Source of the DNA: Fistularia commersonii
Lineage: Eukaryota; Chordata; Actinopteri; Syngnathiformes; Fistulariidae
Reading direction: 5' to 3'
NCBI GenBank assembly: GCA_037954325.1
Contig: JBBMNZ010000026.1
Location: 7,257,501-7,321,500 of the forward strand
Length of the DNA: 64,000 nt
The notes under the pieces are model-generated. The model saw nothing but the letters and a program-made list of their open reading frames with translations, was not told the origin of the DNA and did not search any database. Shown here piece after piece: positions 1-10,369 of this stretch. Both the position numbers and the translations under genes were made by a program. Positions within the stretch are counted from its first letter, which is position 1. Every line of letters begins with the position of its first letter.

Positions 1-1881
1 AAACAATTACTATTACGCGTCAACATCTTTCACAGATGGCAAAGAGAACAGAGTAGAATAATAACCATCTTTTTTTAATCCTGTGCATTCATATATTCTA
101 ATACATGCAAATTTGACCACTTTATCACATTTATTACTAACTGGAATCTTCTCTAGCATGAATCCGCCAAAAATCAATTACTTTAAACGCCAGGTTTTTA
201 AGTTTGTAAAATGGATTTCAACACTAATCGACACTTTAAATTCTCAAAAAAAAAAAAAAAAATTTTAAACTGAGGCTTTCACATACAGCCGTCTTTTTGC
301 GTCATCCTCATCTGGTCCATCTTACCCGGTAGACGACCAATAGCATCTTGGCTTTTAAACTTTTTCTCCTCCTAATCTTTCATTTCACACCTTTTCCCTG
401 CCCTGGTTCTTATTCACCGTTTTCCTCTTGGTTCTCCTCCCCCCGCCTGTCTATCCTCTCATGATGTCCTTCCCTGGATTATAACAGTCACATTATAATC
501 CCTTGAATTATAATCTAAATCCATCTGTCACCTGAGCGGATGAACACTGTGGCGTGAAACACGTTGTATCTCCTGCAGCCGAAGCTATCAGATTGGCAGC
601 GTGTGGACGAGTAAGGAGGACTTTTACTTAAAACTAAATAAAGGGCTATTTGACAAAATGCAGGGATTATGAATGCTTATTAACGCAAACAGCATGTTAA
701 TCAAAACAGTCTTAAACATGTTTGGGCTTGTTCTAAATTGGACTTAAATAGTTGTAATACAGCACCACTTAGTGTTAAAAACTGGCACTGCAATTAAATA
801 TTATTGTATTTCCTACAGACTGTTTAGTAATATGGTAATGACTATGCAGGATTGGTTCATATTGGAGAACAAGTTATATTTATAAACACATTTCTCACCG
901 AGCAGCAGTCTGATTCTGCAGGTTTGGATGTCACACAGCAGTCTGGGGCTGAAAGAAACAACAAGATGGCGAGTAAAAAAAAAAAAAACTTGCGGACTTA
1001 TGTATTTGTGGTTGCAAATCGGGGTCATTGTACAATTTCTGGAACAGTTAGGTATCACTTTAATGAACACGAGATCGGGAAATCTGCTCGAACAACTCGG
1101 ATAAATGAAGAGCGGAGGACGCAAACGAAAACGGCCTGTCATATATAGTATTCCGGTCATAAGCAGACAATACATGTGCAGTTTATAGAAATACCGGTCA
1201 AAGGTTAAATAGCAGGCCACTGAAGAACAAGTCTGAGTTTGTGGCTGATCCAAATCAGGAGGCTGATCCAGGATTGATTTTTTTTTTTTTTCCCCCATTT
1301 TCTCACTGCATTGCACTGAACATTCTGGAGATTACAAAGCAAACTAAGAGTGATAATGTGTTGGATTTAAGCTCAGTCTGGATACTCTGTTTCACGTTAA
1401 TTCTGAATGTGAAACCGTGACCGTTTCAGAGCGTGAGTGTCAGATAAATATCAACTGGGTCATTTTTCCTTTGAGACAAATACAAAGTTCTTTGCTTAAT
1501 GACATGCTATAATTCCTGAACAAGGGAAGCCTTTTGATAATCAATCAGACAAAAAAAAACTAAAACCACGAAACTTTGAAGCCGAAAGGCAACTAGGCGA
1601 TCAAACAATCTGAATATTCTTAATTCACACCGACACAGATCTTCTAAAAATGAAAATGGGCTTTTAAAAACACAAACTCCAGCCGCAGCAAAGGTAATGT
1701 CACGGCGCTCAGTCCCGACAAAAATAAAAATTCACCGCGGCATGAAACGACGGCTATAATCGACTTTTAAAAAAGCAACAACGACCCTTTTGTTTGCTGG
1801 CGTGAGGCTAAAATTCACTTAGAGTAAACTTGAACGATTATTTGATCCTTTTTTTGTTGAAATGTTTATTGATTGTTTAAC
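1..1881. other. Intron sequence of tacc1, no gene seen
   Basis: I see no exon on either strand. There are short A- and T-runs (near 246-262 and 1278-1291). The sequence is AT-rich and unique-looking. The TACC coiled-coil exons expected next on the minus strand are not here. Confidence 0.6.
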
Positions 1882-2155
1882 TCGGTGATCCCAAACTGTT
1901 TTTGTACGAGGGACCAGTTTTATGCGTGAAAAGTTTCCACGTTAGAGGCGCGGTGGTTCAAATAATAAAAACTTTTGTCAGTTCAAAGTATTTAATCTGA
2001 ATACTATGATCACATTTTTTATTAGGCAATTACGATACAGCAGAGGCAAAGGTGGAAACAGTTGTTTTTCAAAACAAGATCCGGAAGCTCTAATGAAAAA
2101 AACAATCATTTGTACCAAGAAAGATTTTTCCAAATGAATCGCGGACCACTGGTTT
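1882..2155. mobile_element. Degenerate hAT-like non-autonomous element
   Basis: The left end reads CGGTGATCCCAAACTG and the right end GGACCACTGGTT, whose complement is AACCAGTGGTCC. These resemble the ends of common fish hAT elements (CAGTGGTCCCCAAC...), and the interior has a GGACCAGTTTTATG stretch found in such elements. Terminal duplications are not clear. The element stops right beside the tacc1 exon 5 donor. Confidence 0.45.
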
Positions 2156-2162
2156 AACTCAC

Positions 2163-2509
2163 CGCTCTGTTCCTTGTCCGGTTTGACGCCGGTGCTGCAA
2201 GCCAGCTTCTCCTCGTCGGTAGCGTGACCTACATGGTGGTCGTCCTGCAGATCAGAGGAAAAATAATCACATTTTATCTGCTAATAGCACAAAAAAAACG
2301 CGTCGGAGAGGGATCGGCACCTACCTGTCCGCCGAAGTCCTTCTGCATCAGCTGGTTGGGCTTTACCTTGCAGGAGTTCCTGGGCATGAAGGTGAACAAC
2401 AACACCAGGGTAAAAACCAAAAGGATCATAGCTTTGCGGTCTCAAAAGAGCGGCATGCCGCGGAGGCATGTGGGCTCGCTCGTGTAACGACGAGGGGAGA
2501 AAGCAGGAG

Positions 2510-2546
<37 letters not shown>

Positions 2547-5500
2547 AAAAGCCTTTCAGCCCAGACCTCATTTCTGTGTGTGAGTGACCCGGCATGCCTC
2601 TACTGCAAAATGCAGAAGAAAAAAAAAATCAGATTAATGAAGGCGGTATTAGCTAACTAAAAAGACCAGTTGCGAGGTGATTTGGGGATTTACAAGGTTT
2701 TGTGCCAACACACACATACACACTCTGGGTTATTCTTTCCACACAGAAAAGGTGAGGTGGGCACATGAACCCGGGCCCTCTTGGAGGGAGGAGGGGGAAA
2801 TACAGCTACGACAGAAACGCCGGCTCGTGCGGCGAAACAGTACTTACAACAGAACACAGAGGAAACGGACTTGCTCGGCAGTCCTGAAGGACAAGCGGGG
2901 TTGTCAGGCGGGTTTGTGAGGGGCGGGAGGCAGAGACAGGAGAGGACGGAACAGGGAAGGGTTATAAACACACACACAAAAAAAAAAAAAAAAAAACGTG
3001 AGTGCAGGGTTATTAGGGTTTTTAAGGGTTATTCGAACACACGAGACAGGGGTCGGGGATCTTCCTCGCGACACTGAAACGACTGGGGAAAAAAAAAATT
3101 GCTTCATATTTTTATCAATAACAACCAACATTTAAATTGCAACATTTGCAAACAACGATTATTTGACAATATGGTTCAGAAAATACCGGACTGTCTCAGA
3201 AAATTAGAATATGGTGATAAAGTTCTTTATCTTCTGTAATGCAATTACAAAAACAAAAATTTCAGAAATTCTGGATTCATTACAAATCAACTGAAAAATT
3301 GCAAGCCTTTTGTAATTTTTATATTGCTGATTATGGCTTACATCATAAGAAAACTCAAAAATCCTATCTCGAAATATTAGAATATCATAAAAAGGTCATA
3401 TTAGTTTTTTTAATTGCATTACAAAAGATAAAGAACTTTATGACAATATTCTGATTTTCTGAGACAGTCCTGTATATGGAATCAGAAATGCACCCGATCA
3501 GAGCAATAAATATCTGGAGGGGAGGATCTGAATTGTTTTCGTCAAAAACAGGAAGACGGTCCGATCGGGAACGCACAATAACAAGCATTCACCGCCGCGA
3601 CAGAGAAAGCAGTGTTTGCTCAACTTGAAAAACCTGTGAGTCATAGAAGGTCCAGTTTGAGCCGAATGTAAATGTAAGAGGATGATGCCTGATGAATAAG
3701 GAAGATGGGGAAGTGTGTGTGTGTTCATCGTGGATATGTTGCTCACGTTATTATTGTGCCGCCGGTCTCACTTCCCTCCTGCTTGCAGGGGCTTTTGGGG
3801 TCAGAGGTCATGTTACCGTTGAATAAATCGGGATCCATGGAGACGTCGTGGATCAGGTTGGAGTCCGGGCTGGAGCCGGAGGTGAGAGGGGCCTCGTCGT
3901 CCACCTCCGAGGGGTCGGGTCTGTTCAGCGGGGAGACGACCGACAGCGTGGGGGGCCGCGGAGCGTTGGACGGGGGGAGGCCTTCTCCCGCATTGCGTTT
4001 TGCGCTCAGGGTCAAGTTGAGGTTGTGGTCCAAACCAAAGGTGGCGTCGGCGGGGGACGAGACGGCGAGGTTGTTGAGGGAGTCAACCTCCCGGGACGCC
4101 GCCGGACTGACGGCTTGGTTGGAATTGTTGTCCAGAACGCGGTCTGAAATATCAATAAATTGTGATTTTCATTGGAGCGAACACAGAACATTAATATGTA
4201 TACTGCTCAAAAAAATAAAGGGAACACTTGAACAACACAATGTAACTCCAAGTCAATCACACTTCTGTGAAATCATAGTGTCCACTCAGGAAGCAACACA
4301 GATTCATTTTGACTTGTTTTAAGGACATTACATCAAAGTTGGATCAGCCTGGAGTTTGTTTTTACACTTTAATTTTGAGTGTGATTCTTACCCAGACCTC
4401 CATGGGTTGATAAAATTGATTTCCATTGATCATTTTTGTGTGATTTTGTTGTCAGCACATTCAACTGTGTAAAGAGCAAAGTATTTCATAAGAATATTTC
4501 ATTCATTTAGATCGAGGATGTGTTTTTTAAGTGTTCCCTTTATTTTTTTGAGCAGTGTATTTTTTTTTTCTATTTCTGAGGTGAGCTGCTTTCTTAACCC
4601 TCATATTATGTTAAGGGTCAATTTGACCCATTGGGTCAATGGGTGAAATGGGTCAAATTGACCCTTAACATAATATGAGGGTTAAAAGACCCCAAATCTT
4701 TCGCGTAGCTGAAGATTTCAAAACGCAATTCAGGGATTTGACCTTTAAACGATGACCTCCGCCTCTCCTGGTGGAGCTCTTATAATAGCTGCTGGTTTCC
4801 TCTCAGAACACTTCACATCCTGTGTCCTCACACATCCCGCTAACAACCGCTACACAACAGACGGAGGGGGGTGACTCACACTGAAAACACGGGGCTTGTG
4901 CGACTGAAAATCTCACACACACGTACTGTAAAACGCGAGCAAACTCCAAGAGCCTCTCAGGAATTCTCCGTTCCGCTCTTTAACTCGGAGATTCTCACAG
5001 GTTGTGTTGACGGAAGGCTGAGGTTTGACTATAAACGCATAAACATCCATGCTTATATGAGATTTCCCTTTAAATCGCGGTACTTTTTTTAAACACACAC
5101 ACACTCTGGAGACAGAGCAGATGCAGAGGAGCCACACCCGGCTGGCCTAGCAACAAAAACAACAACGGGCCATTTCACAACTCCATGAAAAAGAGGAAGA
5201 GGATACAGAGATGGCGACAAGAGAAGCGCGCAGGTAAACATGGCGGTGTTCGGTTTCAGCATCGCTATACATAGTCGGTCGTGACATGTGGTTGTTGCCT
5301 GGATCCGACACAACAACCCCCACCTCCTCCCGGCTGCAAGGGGTTTTAAGTCTAATTTTAGTAAACCAGACTATCGGTTTCCACGCACAAACGATCATTT
5401 ATTCGCGTGAAATAAAGGAGTTTGAACCGAACGCGCGCGATGCTCAAAATAAGCCGAAATCCATGGAGAGGAAGAGGCTGTTTAGTGCCTCGCCTGTGAC

Positions 5501-8500
5501 CTGAGCGGTAGAAAATGTAAAAAAATGATGCACAAAAGCAGAACGGGAAGAGGTGACGGAGGGGGTTTTGATATCTCTTTAATTCAAAACGCCCCGGGGG
5601 AGAGCAAGAGAGCAACCACGCTACTCAAGAGTTTTTACGTGATATTATTTTCACTTTTATCTCGAAACATTAGCGTGGCGCCTGAACGGCCATTAAGGCT
5701 CAGTTCGCCGCAATTATGGGAAGAACAAAAAGACATATAAATCATTTTACGGGCACTTTGAGCTCCATTACGTGCCGACGGCTCGACGAAAACAATGCAT
5801 TATCATTAAAAAAATTTCCCAGCGTTCTGGTTTCAGATTGTTTTACAGCGCGGGGACAAGAGGCCATTGTTGTTCTAACGCAAACACTGGATGGCTCGAA
5901 TGTTTTGTGGGAAAACTCACACACAATTTAAGTTAATAAGTGTTCAAAGAGCAAAGGGGGGAGGAGAAATGTAGCTCTTATTGCCGTGCCATGTAGATTA
6001 ATCCAAATTTTCTAGATTAAGGCCGTTACAGAATAATCTAATTGTTATGTTTCGCTCAGCTGCTCTCTTGATCCTCTCCTTCCTTGCCAGATTCACATCT
6101 TTGCATTCGTCTCAGCCTCAGCACTGTCAAGTTTACGGTTATATTAAATATATTAACTCTCGCCAGTTTACGGATTAAGTATATTAACTTTAAACTATCT
6201 TGTTTTGAGTGCCATTACGGCGCATTACATCAGTGGCGTGCAGAGGTCTGGGGCCAAAAAAATCCTGATTTTATGCCCCAAAGAATCAAGTATAAGGCCT
6301 AATATACTGTGAAATATTATGAGAAAGGAAAGCGTTTTGTATATATAAACAGATGAAACATAAAGTTTAAATGCGATTTAAATATAAATCAATCAAATTT
6401 ATTGAGATCTCTTCCTCAAATTACACCTCCTGTCACAAAACGCTTGAGCTACTGGTCGAGTCGGTTAATCTCACCTGTGACGGATATGACCTCGGATATG
6501 TTTTTATTAATTTTAGTTTTGAAAACAACCTTCCACATCTTGCAAATGAAACGCAATCTGTGCGTAGGTCGGTTAAAGCGGCGCAAATATTACGAGCACA
6601 TCTTGTCTTGTATTACGTGAACAAATGCTCGGGGTGCGGTACTTCATGTGAAGAGTGCAAGTCTTACGCAATAACTGTGTAAAGCGATGGAACACTCCGA
6701 AAACCTTCAATGTTTATCTAAAATGTCAAAACACAGGTTTGTTTACCAATGAAGAGACATTTAATATTTGCATTGCTGTGCGTTCTAAAGGAGACGAACT
6801 ATCAGCTGCTACCTTCAGGGGTCACCGAAGTGAGTCACCCTCCTCCATCTAACCCAATTCTTTGCGTCCTCTTCTCTCACACCAACTCACTTCATGTCGT
6901 CTTTCGTTAAGTCCATAAATCTTCTCTTTGGTCTTCCTCTAGTCCTCTTGTCTGGTAGTTCCAACCCCAGCGTCCGTCTATCAATATATTCACTATCCCT
7001 CCTCTGTACTGACCCAACCATCTCCGTCTGGCTTCTCTGACCTTCTCTCCAAAACATCTAACATGTTCTGTTCCTCTGATAGACTCATTCCTGATCCTAT
7101 CCATCCTGGTCACTCCCAAAGAGAACCTCAACATCTTCATCTCTGCAACCTCCAGCTCTGCTTCTTGTCTTTTCCTCGATGCCACTGTCTCCAAACCATA
7201 CATCATTGCTGGTCCCACCACCGTCTTGTACACCTTTCCTTGACACTTTTTCACCCCGTTCCAACCTGCTTGAACCTATTTTTTCACCTTTATTCCACTC
7301 TCTCTGGGCCATTGACCCTAAGCACTTAAAATTCTCTACATTCTTTATCTCCACTTCCTTGTAGCCTCGCCGTTCCACTTGGGTGTCTCTCATTCACACA
7401 CATATATTGTATCTTACTGCAGCTCACCTTCGTTCCTCTCCTTTCAAGAGCAGATCTCCACCTCTCCAGATTTCCCTTCACCTGTTCCCTGCTCTCACTA
7501 GAGATCACAATGTCCTCTGCAAACATGGTCCATAGAGATTCCTTTCTAACCACATCTGTCCATCACCACTGCAACCAAGAAGGGGCACAGAGCTGACCCT
7601 TAATAGAGTCCCACATCCACCTCTCTGTCACACCTACAGCACACCACACCACTGTCTCACAGCTGGCATACATGTCCTGCACCAATTTAAGATACTTCTC
7701 TGCCACTCCCCACTTCCTCATACAATACCATAGTTCCTATCTTTGCTCCCTGTTGCTTTTTCTAGGTCTACAAAAACACAAGGCAGCTCTCTCCCACCTT
7801 CTCTGTACTTCTCTCCTGGGAAATACCACATCTGCGGTACTCTTTCAAGGCATACATTTCTTTTATGAAAGCTTCTTCTTCTTCTCCTTTTGTCTTTTCC
7901 CTTCAGGGGTCGCAACAGGGAATCAACCTCCACCTAACCCTGTTCTCTTACCTTCATGTCCCCTCTCACTACGTCCATAAATCTCCTCTTTGGTGTTCCT
8001 CGAGACCGCCTGTCTAGCAGCTCAAATTTCAAAATTTAAAGAATATTAAAGCGATTATTGTGTAATTTCAGCTATTACCGTGTAACTGTCAGCGCTACTA
8101 TTATTAGTATGAGATCACTTTCCATCCCAATCCCCATCCCCCCTTTGTCTCTATCCAAATTCACGCTCTCTATCGCTCTGTCCTTCTCTGCCACCAACTC
8201 TTTCTGGCCCGATTGGTCGAGGCAAAAGGCCGCCTGTCACCAAGTGCTTTCTCTAAATCAGAACATACTCTACATGTAAAGTGTCATGAGGCAACCCTGT
8301 TGTGATTTTTTTCTATTTAAATAAAATCTGACCTGACTCGATTTATCAAACTTATCAAAGCGCGACAGGTTTTTCGGACGTGGCGCTCTCTTAGACGGCC
8401 GGGTCGTATCACCTGCATGGTCCGAGTTGTCCAGCTGAGTCAGCTGCTTCAAAACACCCGGGGATTCGGCCTCTGGAGTCTCGAAGTTCCCCTCCGAGTC

Positions 8501-8987
8501 CGAGCTGCGGAGGAGGAGAGAGAGAAAAGAAAGACGCTGTCAAACCCTGACAGATAGAAAGATCACGGTTGCAACTGTGAAGAAAAAAAAAAAAAAAATG
8601 TTTCGCCCGAAACCGAGAAGTATACGGCCCATAAAAGAGAGAGCCATCTTCACATAAACTGGATCAGAGCATGTGATAAAAACACGGCCGCGACAAAACA
8701 ACAGTCCACTGTCTGCGAGAACAGAGGGGGCATTCAAATGTCGTCCCGAGCCGCTGAAGTGATGTCGATTTAATGACAAAATCATTAGGTGTGGATTTCA
8801 GTGGGCGGGATAAAAGTCTCGGCTTAAAATCAGGATTTTTTTTTTTTTTTTCTCTCGGTCAACAAATAAACCTGAAGTTCAAAGTGGCTGGTTTTATTCA
8901 AAGGGGCAGTCAAAGGATTCGGGAGGGGTAGGAAATAAAGCCCGGGCCCTGGGAGACCACCTGCATCCTTCACTGCTCTGAAAGGGA

Positions 8988-9033
<46 letters not shown>

Positions 9034-9879
9034 CATGGAGGGAACGAGAGAGAAAGAAAGTCTTTTGGTTTGCTGTGTCAGCTGCCTAGACACCCGAGTT
9101 TATATCCAAACTGCGGGGTGTGGAGGCGGAGAGGGGTAAACGTTTATGTGGGTCTGTGTGCTTTACATCAAATGCGCTCTAATGAAAAACAGCGCCGGGG
9201 TCAAAACCTCACAGGGGGTGCGGTTGGGGTGCCAGATCCCGAACCACGCTCCCGTCACAAACGCCGGTCCACGGCTACGCCCTATCACACACACATCGTC
9301 CCAGCGATGGCCTCCGACGCCATGCAGTCTTGTCTGGTTTCTTAGAAACTCGAAGTGGAAATGGTTGTTGAGGAGAGGAGGAGGGTGAGACTTGGAAACT
9401 GTCTTCCTTCCCCTTCCCCCCCCAATTTTCAGCAAGTGCTCCAGCCGACTGCCAAGCGGACTAACTCAAAACACACACACACACACAGTAGAACGCTTGG
9501 ACTGACACGCTCCCTCTCGCTGTTGTGATGTCATAACTAAATAGGATGCTCCAAACGATAACACGACAGCACCAGTGTGGCCACGAGATACAGAATGTGA
9601 TCTGATATTAACACTGGTGTTATTACAAACCGTTATTACACAGTTACTACACAGTTATTACACAGCTGTCAGGATGACTCAGGGGTATCGAGAGCTTATA
9701 GTCCATAACGTCGCCGCACACCAGCTGTTAATCCCTTGCTTTTCACACGCACGAACACGCACACACACACACACACACGCTTACTTGTCATCCTCCCCGG
9801 GGCGCTCTTCATCCCCGGCCACCCCCGTCACCGCCGACCATGTCCACTTCGCCCACTGGACCGGAGACAACCAGGACAT
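2163..9879 (-). CDS. tacc1: TACC1-like transforming acidic coiled-coil protein, 5' half only
   Basis: Coding exons found: 9785-9879, 8413-8504, about 3817-4143, 2325-2379 and 2163-2244. Exon 1 starts at ATG 9879 and carries LSPVQWAKWTWSAV, the N-terminal signature of vertebrate TACC1. Exon 2 carries SDSEGNFETPEAESP, typical of the family. Exon 5 carries GHATDEEKLA, also as in TACC1. Exons 1-2-3 join in phase. TACC1 is a centrosomal and microtubule-associated adaptor whose C-terminal TACC coiled coil binds partners such as ch-TOG; that domain must lie left of the window, since I see no exon in 1-2162. Exon 3 could instead end at 3772 (GTGAGA donor); both donors leave phase 1. Exon 4 has a strong pyrimidine-tract acceptor but needs two incoming bases, so one small exon between 3.8 and 2.4 kb is probably missing from this model. 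The family assignment is firm; the exon 3-4 link is not. Confidence 0.88.
2512..2541. repeat. CA microsatellite
   Basis: About 15 CA units followed by an A-run, in a tacc1 intron. Confidence 0.95.
2970..2997. repeat. CA tract followed by poly(A)
   Basis: A short CA run passes into about 18 A residues in a tacc1 intron. It could be the tail of an old retro-insertion or simple sequence. Confidence 0.6.
3186..3472. mobile_element. Tc1-like miniature inverted-repeat element A
   Basis: Long inverted ends: the left arm CCGGACTGTCTCAGAAAAT and the right arm complement CAGGACTGTCTCAGAAAAT continue for over 50 bases with a few mismatches (GATAAAGTTCTTTATCTT). The element is flanked by TA on both sides (3184-3185 and 3473-3474), the target duplication of Tc1/mariner elements. 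The 287-bp length leaves no room for a transposase. Ends of this type occur in many fish genomes. Confidence 0.8.
4201..4556. mobile_element. Tc1-like miniature inverted-repeat element B
   Basis: The left end TACTGCTCAAAAAAATAAAG and the complement of the right end CACTGCTCAAAAAAATAAAG are near-perfect inverted repeats continuing into GGAACACTT. TA flanks both sides (4199-4200 and 4557-4558). The internal sequence (AACTCCAAGTCAATCAC) is that of a family very common in fish. It is 356 bp with no coding capacity. It lies 54 bases upstream of the tacc1 exon 3 acceptor. Confidence 0.85.
4594..4685. mobile_element. piggyBac-like hairpin miniature element
   Basis: This 92-bp unit is almost one palindrome. 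Outer TTAA duplications (4594-4597, 4682-4685) flank arms beginning CCCTCATATTATGTTAAGGG, which pair over about 36 bases. The TTAA target and CCC ends are the hallmark of piggyBac elements. Confidence 0.75.
4686..6808. other. tacc1 intron 2, no gene seen
   Basis: No supported exon on either strand. A stretch at 6230-6295 (CAGTGGCGTGCAGAGGTCTGGGGCC) resembles an hAT-type end but no partner end was found. The rest looks unique. Confidence 0.5.
6809..7868 (-). pseudogene. Broken RTE-type LINE reverse transcriptase, 3' part
   Basis: Reading on the minus strand, conserved RT pieces appear in order but in different frames: KYREGGRELPCVFVDLEKA (about 7810), MFAEDIVISSESREQVKGN (about 7520), ENFKCLGSMAQREWNKGEK (about 7330), then VVGPAMMYGLETVASRKRQE and RIRNESIRGTEHVRCFGEKV. 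These match the RTE/BovB group. The YADD-type active site reads FAED, and several frameshifts and stops break the frame, so it is dead. The 3' end is the CCCCTGAAGG boundary near 6809. Confidence 0.85.
7869..8015 (-). mobile_element. Second RTE LINE 3' end fragment
   Basis: The 3' terminus of the same family recurs: GTCCATAAATCTCCTCTTTGG and CTTCAGGGGTCGCAACAGGG parallel the stretches at 6810-6935. It is followed on the minus strand by a GAAGAAGAAG tail, typical of RTE elements. Probably a separate short insertion beside the longer copy. Confidence 0.65.
8991..9031. repeat. CA microsatellite
   Basis: About 20 uninterrupted CA units in tacc1 intron 1. Confidence 0.95.
9757..9778. repeat. CA microsatellite beside tacc1 exon 1 donor
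   Basis: About 11 CA units directly downstream (in transcript sense) of the exon 1 donor GTAAGC at 9784-9779; only the donor hexamer separates exon and repeat. Confidence 0.9.
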
Positions 9880-10067
9880 CCCGCCGGATTTTTTCAAACA
9901 AATGAACTTCAGATCCACGCGAGAAAAAATAATAAAAAAAAAAACAAACTACAAAATAAACAACATAAAGATCTGTGAACGGAAGCGGTCAGTGTTTACT
10001 CGCCGCCTTCCCCTTTTTTTCTGCCATCCTCCTCGCTGATGGGGGGAGCAGAGGGGGGACGTGTCAC

Positions 10068-10108
10068 CCTCCTCCTCCTCCTCCTCCTCCTCCTCCTCCT
10101 CCTCCTCC
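10068..10108. repeat. CCT trinucleotide repeat in tacc1 5' region
   Basis: About 13-14 CCT units, hence GGA/GAG repeats on the tacc1 strand. It lies about 190 bases upstream of the start codon, probably within the 5'UTR or core promoter. Confidence 0.9.
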
Positions 10109-10195
10109 AGCTCTGACTCAGGCGAGACGAGCATCAGCGGTCACTCCTCTCCCCGGGTCCCTCCCTCTTCCGCCCGTCTGGCTGAACGATCAGCT

Positions 10196-10199
<4 letters not shown>

Positions 10200-10232
<33 letters not shown>

Positions 10233-10250
10233 CCTCCTCCTCCTCCTCCC
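10200..10250. repeat. CA microsatellite plus short CCT tract
   Basis: About 15 CA units followed by six CCT units, upstream of tacc1. Confidence 0.9.
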
Positions 10251-10369
10251 TGCAAACCTCATGTTTCCTGTGTGCTGAGGTGAAGAGGACTCGGGTTACT
10301 GTTAGACTCGCAAACATTCCTGTGCACATATGGAAGTGCGTGTGTGGGCGTGTGTGTGTGTGTGTGTGT

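Noticed and set aside
2281..2595. ORF and hydrophobic leader (MILLVFTLVLLF) before tacc1 exon 4
   Set aside because: The hydrophobic run is the translation of a pyrimidine tract ending in CCCAG, i.e. an acceptor, not a signal peptide.
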